Shown here piece by piece: positions 57,961 to 64,000 of a stretch of DNA of 64,000 nucleotides (position 1 is its first letter; every line of letters starts with the position of its first letter). Position numbers and translations under genes: made by a program. The notes beneath the pieces were generated by a model. That model did no database searches, was not told where the DNA came from, and was given only the letters and a program-made list of their open reading frames with translations. This stretch comes from Pratylenchus scribneri (lineage: Eukaryota; Nematoda; Chromadorea; Rhabditida; Pratylenchidae), in contig JAQSEB010000004.1 of NCBI GenBank assembly GCA_030063045.1, forward strand, positions 186,001-250,000, written 5' to 3'.

Positions 57961-60900
57961 TCAAACATGAATGTCAATGCGCCATTCTCGGCTGATGTAT
58001 GCCCCAGGTTTGCGGATTGTTATCATTCGCTGCTCTCGGTCATGCGTAAATTCCAAATCCTCCGGAGTATAATCTAAATCAATTAATTAATTTACCCAAA
58101 AATGAATGCAAACCATCATAGTAGAGATGCACGGCCCTTGGATAGTATCGAATCCCACGAATTATAATTCGCTCAATCCAAATGTCCGGGTCAAATTTGC
58201 CAAATTTGTCCAAATTCTTTGACATCATGGCATAAGTGTATTCATTTGCTTTTTTATAGGTAAATCCCTAAAATAAAATTAATAATTTATTATTTATTCG
58301 TAAATTTACCCAATATAAATATTCATTTTTTTGCCGGTAATTGTGCGTTTCGCCATCGTCCAAATACAATGTTCCATTCGCAAATTCCCGGTCCAATTCC
58401 GACGCAACATATAAAGTAATTGGATCATTTCGTTGCAATTTGGACGATCGCCGTTGCCTCTCCCTCACTGGAATGATTGTCCCTCCCCGCTGGAAAACGG
58501 GTATTTTTTCCAGCGGTGTTTCCACCCAAATTGCCCCCGGCGAAAGATGCATTTTGTGGGAATCCCAATCGAACCTTAAAATATTTAAATTAACCAAAAA
58601 TAATAGAATAGGTAATTTTTACCAAGTTTGCGATTTTCCGGGCAAATATAGGCTAACTTGTTGGACATCCGGCTCAAAGACTGGCCGAACAAGGAGGCCC
58701 GGGCCAACCATAAATTCCCTTTCCTCATCGAATGATGCCTCATCTTCCGGGAATTCCGACCAAATTGGTCGCATCGGTGGGGCACCCGTTTTTGTGTGCT
58801 CATAAAATAGTGTGTACCTTTAATTAATATTTTAATTAATTAAATATTTTAAATAATTAATTAACCAATATGGAAGGAGGGCATATCTCTTTAGAACAGC
58901 CTCGCGCATTGCATTCTTTTCCCGGTCCGAAAATAGCCACGGTTCCCTCCTTTTTGTGTCAATGTGGGCATGAGCCTTAACACAAAACAAATATTAATAA
59001 TTTAAATTTATGTAAAATTAAAACCCTGAAAAATGGTTGGAATGCGCCGGCTTGGTACCACCGAGTGATTAATTGTCCATCTGGGTTCTTGAAAAATCCT
59101 CCCACATCGGCGCCCACATTTGGTAGACCGGCGGTGGACAGAGACAAAAGCATTGGAATAGTCTGCTTCAAATGGGACCATTCGGCCATGTTATCGCCGG
59201 TCCAAAATGATGCATATCGTTGGCTGCCCACAAAGAATGAACGGCTGAGCAGGAATGACCGTAAATGCCCGTTGGAACGGTGCATATGCCCATTGAATGT
59301 GGCCATTGTCTAAATTTTTAATATTAATTTTAATTGGAATTACCCTAAATTTTCTATTAGTGGCCCCAGGGACACTAATTTTCAGGAGGGGCTCTTAATA
59401 GAGGGGGGGGGGGGCCATTATTAGGGAATTTACGGTAATTTAATGAATTTAACCTGAAAGAATCCATAAATATTGTGCACTTCTCGATGTTCCCATCCAT
59501 CCAAATGCCGGGCATCTTTATGCATTGTTATTTCGGGTCCACTGAACACACTCGGCTCATTCATATCATTCCAAGTGAATGTCTTCAAATCTTAATTTAA
59601 TTCGATTTTCGATTGTTTTTTACATGTTCCGTTGTTCCCTGGTATTTGTCCAATGCAAAATTTTCGGCCCAATATTGCCGCACTTTTCCATTCACAAAAT
59701 CCAACCACATTGATGCGCCCGGCCAACAATGTCCCTCATAATCCGTCACTCCATCGGCCTTTTTGATGAAATAGCCATTGTCCCGCGCTTCCGTAAAAAC
59801 TGGATAATTGTCGTCTTTTTTGATGTGCGGATCGACCACCGTAATCAAAATTCGTCCCTTTAAAAAATTAATTAATTTAATAGAATTTAGTAATTACTTT
59901 TGATTCCAATTCTTTGATCATTTCCAGTGGAGTTGGGAATTTGACCGGGTCCCAGGTGAAATATTTCTTCCCATCCGTGTGCTCAATGTCCAACCATAAA
60001 ACATCCACGGGGATGTCGTGTTCATCATAGCCGGCATGCACTCCCAGCAAATCCGCTTGATCATTGTAATTCCACCGGCATTGGTGATAGGCAATTGCGA
60101 AGAGCTTAAATTAATTAATTAAATTTAAATATCAAAAATAATACCGGTGGCAATGGCATAACACCGGTCAGCGCAGCATTTTGACGGAAAATGTCTTTGG
60201 GTCGAGGACCAAGCAAAAGAAATAGGTCCAGGACACCGGATTCCGACATAAAATGCACATCGACCTGTGGGACGTCATTGGATTGACGCAATTTATCCAC
60301 CAATTTGGCCAGTACTCCCTTTTAAATGTCATTAATTATTTGTCTAATTAAATTGGGAATACCTTATCGGCTGTGGACGATTCAACATCAACCCAAGTTT
60401 CGGCCGCATTAAGCCAAAGTGCTCCGGCCGTTTTTTGCTTCCCATGGGCGATCACATAAGGAATGGAGCCATAAAGTGCCATCCCAATGTCCAATTCATA
60501 TTCGAAAACATCCAAATTATATAAGCGTAGTGGCTCACTATTCCTGGAAAATAGAAAATTAATTGTTATATTTAATATTAATTACGTGGTTGGACGCAAT
60601 GCAAATGAATCGGAATGTTCAGGCAATCCATAAATTGATTTATAGCCAATGAAGGACACATCCAACCCGATTGAACTTGAACCAAATGGTTTTGTGTCAG
60701 TGTGACTTTTGAATGTTTCCTCCCAAAATCCTTCGCCATCTTCTTGTCCTTCCACTTTTGTGCGAAAATGTTCAAATTTGAATAATTGTCTTGAATTGAC
60801 ACTAATGCTCAATTCATTGTTGATATAAACATCCACACGAAATGGTTTAAAATTGAGAATGACTTTGTTTTCAGGTGATTTTTTGCCATTTCCAATCACA

Positions 60901-61378
60901 AATGATGCCGAATCAACATTTTTCTCGAATGAGTTGAACCTTTTGATAGAAGAATTAAGTTGTGAAAATGTTTTAGATAGAATACTTTTGTTGCTTTGGT
61001 TCGCAATCCAATGCGATTGATGGATGAAATCGTTGTCTAATTGGTTCAATTTCATCAATCAACAATCGTACACGGTTATCTTCGAGAAGTGCCAATATCA
61101 ATTTTAGTTTGTTTGCTGAGCTTTCCAATACAGCTTCTATTGCTGAATCATTTGCCTTTACTGAATCGGGTAGAACATTGTAAGTTGGGTTTTCAGACTT
61201 TGCACGATGACGCCTGTAAAATGAATTACTTTTACAAAATAAGTATATTAGAAAATTACTTGCAAAATCCAGACTGTTCGCAGGTTTTAAAATTGCCTTT
61301 GTCCACTGCATTGCTGTTGAATATTTGCGTAAATTGAAGGAAAATAAAAAAGAAAATGTGAATTTTTAAGAAAGTCAT
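57961..61378 (-). CDS. GANAB: Neutral alpha-glucosidase AB (glucosidase II alpha subunit, GH31)
   Basis: Signal peptide [20 protein letters not shown], then [15 protein letters not shown], the GANAB N-terminal Cys pair. GH31 landmarks follow: [48 protein letters not shown], the nucleophile motif [72 protein letters not shown] and [10 protein letters not shown]. The enzyme trims the two inner glucoses from N-glycans in the ER and feeds the calnexin cycle, partnering a beta subunit. The full family length is covered in about 13 exons. The C-terminus is [11 protein letters not shown] family 1 MITE with a G-run lies in the intron at 59341. It is divergent from TMEM70 with a 476-bp spacer. Confidence 0.95.
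59341..59437. mobile_element. MITE family 1, short copy 4 (in GANAB intron), with G12 run
   Basis: 'taccctaaattttctattag' at the left and 'ttagggaatttacggta' at the right are inverted, as in the other copies. A run of 12 G (59403-59414) lies inside. Confidence 0.6.
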
Positions 61379-61854
61379 TAAACTAAAAACCTGAAAATGA
61401 AAAAAAATTAAAATTAGCATAATTTAAAAAGTTTAGTTAAAATTAGATGACGTTGATAGGTAGGTAGATATTATTTTTTATTCTTTGCGTTTATTTGCAT
61501 CAATTATTCGGTGATCGGATCGGTGTTAAACTGCTACAGGCTAGCCGCGCTAGCACAGCTAAGAAACGCATTTTCCCGAAAAAGGTTTAATTAAAGACAT
61601 TTTATCCAAACCGGTTTTCGCTTTTCGGGATTTCGGTTTTCGGCTAGGGCCTGGGCTAGGCTACTATACGGATTAATAAACCAAAAACTGATGATATTTT
61701 CGGATTTAGAACCCCTAAAACTGCTTCAAAACATAAATTTATAAACTAAACATGGTTTAATTAAAATGTTTCATTAAATGACTTTTCGATGAAACATGAA
61801 AATTGAAAAGTGCACGGGAAACGGGATAAATTAATCAACATAATATTTTAGAAA
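61379..61854. promoter_or_regulatory. Divergent promoter region GANAB/TMEM70
   Basis: 476 bp between the two start codons. Includes short direct repeats around 'ggttttcg' (61610-61650) and 'gctagccgcgctagc' near 61541. No specific sites are assigned. Confidence 0.35.
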
Positions 61855-63869
61855 ATGTTTCGAATCAATTTTTGTGCTCCAATTTCTAAATTTTATTATT
61901 TTCACCAAAAATTCCAACTTCGACAAATCAATGTTTCTTCACAAAATTACACGGAGCAAAATGGGACGAAACCATCTACATCTTTGCAAGCAAAATTAAT
62001 TCCCTTCAAATCAATCAAAAAAGAAGATTTGGGATTTTCCATACTTAAACCAGAAGCAAATAAAAAGCTCAAAAAATATGTCATTTACGCTAAGGTAAAT
62101 CAATTAAATAAATTTAAAAAATATTAAATTAATTCAGTTATGCTCTCTTGGCAGTTCCGCAATAGGTATTTTTATTTTAACCTATCCAAATCAAAATTAA
62201 AAAAATTCAGCCCTGGGCGGAATTCCATTAATAAGCTCTTCAATTATTGAAAAAGCAGCCGATCGACCCGGATTTGCTGCATCTATGCTTGTTGCCAATG
62301 TATTTCTCGGATTTTATGCACTCACGCCAGTTCTCTTGCATTTTATTACAAAAAGATTTGTGGAAGATGTTTATTATAACCCAAATACTCAAGTATTTTT
62401 CTCATAAGAGTTATTGATTTATTCCATCCATTTTTAGATATTCACGACTGTACATTACAATTTTTTTCTAAGAAAGCGCGCCCTTCGTTTCACATCCGAT
62501 CAAGTGGTAAGTAAAATTGTCATATAATAGGAAAAATAATAGAAGAAAATTCAAAAAAAAATCAAAATTTTTAAATCAATCAAATTTATATTTATTTTCG
62601 ATTAATTAAATTTATTTTTGTTTAATTAAATATATTTTTAAATTAAATATATTTTTAAATTAATTAAATATATTTTTAAATTAATTAAATTTATTTTTAA
62701 ATTAATTAAATATATTTTTATTTAAATTAATTAAATATATTTTGATTAATTTTGAAGAGAGATATCCTTTTCAGTTTAAAAAAGCGCTCTAGAAAATTCT
62801 TATAATAACAATTAAATATATATTGATTAATTAAATATAATTTTAAATTAATTAAATATATATTGATTAATTAAATATAATTTTAAATTAATTAAATATA
62901 TATTGATTAATTAAATATAATTTTAAATTAATTAAATATATTTTTAAATTAATTAAATATATATTGATTAATTAAATATAATTTTAAATTAATTAAATAT
63001 ATTTTTAAATTAATTAAATATATTTTTATTAATATATTTTGATTAATTAAATATAATTTTAAATTAATTAAATATATATTGATTAATTAAATATAATTTT
63101 AAATTAATTAAATATATTTTTAAATTAATTAAATATATATTGATTAATTAAATATAATTTTAAATTAATTAAATATATTTTTAAATTAATTAAATATATT
63201 TTTATTAATATATTTTGATTAATTAAATATAATTTTAAATTAATTAAATATATATTGATTAATTAAATATAATTTTAAATTAATTAAATATATTTTTAAA
63301 TTAATTAAATATATATTGATTAATTAAATATAATTTTAAATTAATTAAATATATTTTTAAATTAATTAAATATATTTTTATTAATATATTTTGATTAATT
63401 AAATATAATTTTAAATTAATTAAATATATATTGATTAATTAAATATAATTTTAAATTAATTAAATATATTTTTAAATTAATTAAATATATATTGATTAAT
63501 TAAATATAATTTTAAATTAATTAAATATATTTTTAAATTAATTAAATATATTTTTATTAATATATTTTGATTAATTAAATATATTTTTAAATTAATTAAA
63601 TATATTTTTATTTAAATTAATTAAATATATTTTTGATTAAATTTTAAATGAATAAAAATTACAAAAAATTTAAATTCCTAATTTTCCAGGTGGACCCAGC
63701 CGATGCACCTCAAGAGAATAAAATTTCCTTTCAATTCCTTCAATTTGCCACATGCACAGTTCATAATTATCCTTTATTGCTTTTGCTGGATTCGGAATTC
63801 TACACTGATGCCGAAGTGTTCAAATTGCTCACCAAAAATATAAAGAAGGATAAAATTGGGCAAAATTGA
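61855..63869 (+). CDS. TMEM70: TMEM70-like mitochondrial ATP synthase assembly protein
   Basis: The N-terminus MFRINFCAPISKFYYFHQKF QLRQINVSS is basic and hydrophobic, suiting mitochondrial import. The membrane hairpin region reads LCSLGSSAIALGGIPLISSS, then ASMLVANVFLGFYALTPVLL and HFITKRFVEDVYY; TPVLLHFITK is the family hallmark. The remainder (TTVHYNFFLRKRALRFTSDQ, SEFYTDAEVFKLLTKNIKKD) follows TMEM70 in order. TMEM70 helps incorporate the c-ring into complex V in the inner membrane. About five exons. The last intron (62507-63689) is 1183 nt and filled with AT-rich tandem repeats. Stop at 63867-63869. Confidence 0.85.
62560..63645. repeat. AT-only tandem array with 176-bp higher-order period in TMEM70 intron
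   Basis: Built of short modules such as 'aaattaattaaatatattt' and 'tattgattaattaaatataa'. The marker 'tttttattaatatattttg' recurs at 63028, 63204, 63380 and 63556 (counted at the A), a strict 176-bp period over the right two-thirds. Almost no G or C. Confidence 0.93.
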
Positions 63870-63918
63870 TAGAATTTTTTTATTGTTATTGTTGAATAAA
63901 TTATAAAATATTTCGAAT

Positions 63919-64000
63919 TCAATTTTTATTTGGATTGACCATTTTATCCAGTGACTCTTTCTCCGTAAGATAATGGCAAGTTTTTGGCACTTTTTCATTC
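63919..64000 (-). CDS. Possible C-terminal exon of a further gene, partial
   Basis: On the minus strand an open frame entering from the right edge reads NEKVPKTCHYLTEKESLDKM then VNPNKN and stop. An AATAAA-like signal follows. It would converge on TMEM70. Too short to identify; another frame here is also open, so the call is tentative. Confidence 0.35.
   Translation of the reverse strand, partial: NEKVPKTCHYLTEKESLDKMVNPNKN

Noticed and set aside
60582..61058. Independent gene for the 158-codon ORF
   Set aside because: It is an internal part of the GANAB N-terminal domain, continuous with exons on both sides.

Overview
This window reads as nuclear DNA of a nematode. Most genes are split by many short (about 40-60 nt) AT-rich introns. 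At least four introns appear to use GC-AG ends. The gene set is animal, and satellites and inverted-repeat elements are abundant. The high GC-AG usage and a bacterial-type guanine deaminase would fit a tylenchid (plant-parasitic, for example cyst-nematode-like) species; that placement is inference. No rRNA gene, CRISPR array, spliced-leader RNA gene or intact tRNA gene was seen.

Layout. 0-3.4 kb: a partial BED zinc-finger gene (-) and a RING-like zinc-finger gene (+), each with an inverted-repeat element near or inside it. 3.5-18.4 kb: six tightly spaced minus-strand genes: TSR2, INTS8, OST3/TUSC3, a SET-domain protein, a PRDM9/SET-17-like methyltransferase and PTPA. The 150-270 bp gaps suggest an operon-like cluster. 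18.6-19.5 kb: SDHAF4 (+) and V-ATPase subunit G (-). 20-23.8 kb: an SLCO/OATP transporter (-). 24.5-32 kb: two divergent secreted low-complexity proteins around a GC-rich spacer. 32.5-39.7 kb: MFSD8/CLN7 transporter and a nicotinic-type receptor subunit (+). These two genes and the last exon of the Cys/Gly-rich gene lie between two inverted tandem arrays of the same 25/29-bp units. 40.4-47 kb: a GuaD-type deaminase (-) and a protein kinase D gene (-) with a FLYWCH zinc-finger gene nested in one intron. 48-56.3 kb: TMEM144 (+), whose last intron holds about 38 copies of a 169-bp satellite. 56.4-64 kb: a TMEM199/Vma12-like V-ATPase assembly factor (-), glucosidase II alpha (-), TMEM70 (+, with an AT-rich array in an intron) and the tail of a possible further gene (-).

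Most genes are housekeeping. Secretory-pathway functions recur: N-glycan transfer (OST3), glucose trimming (GANAB) and V-ATPase (subunit G plus its assembly factor). Mitochondrial assembly factors (SDHAF4, TMEM70) are also present. The unusual content is in introns and spacers: satellites, a Helitron-like element, MITE families, one of which nearly coincides with introns in two unrelated genes, and tRNA-derived repeats. Gene spans come from manual translation and splice-site reading. Outer ends are usually good to the codon, but internal splice sites are less certain where noted.
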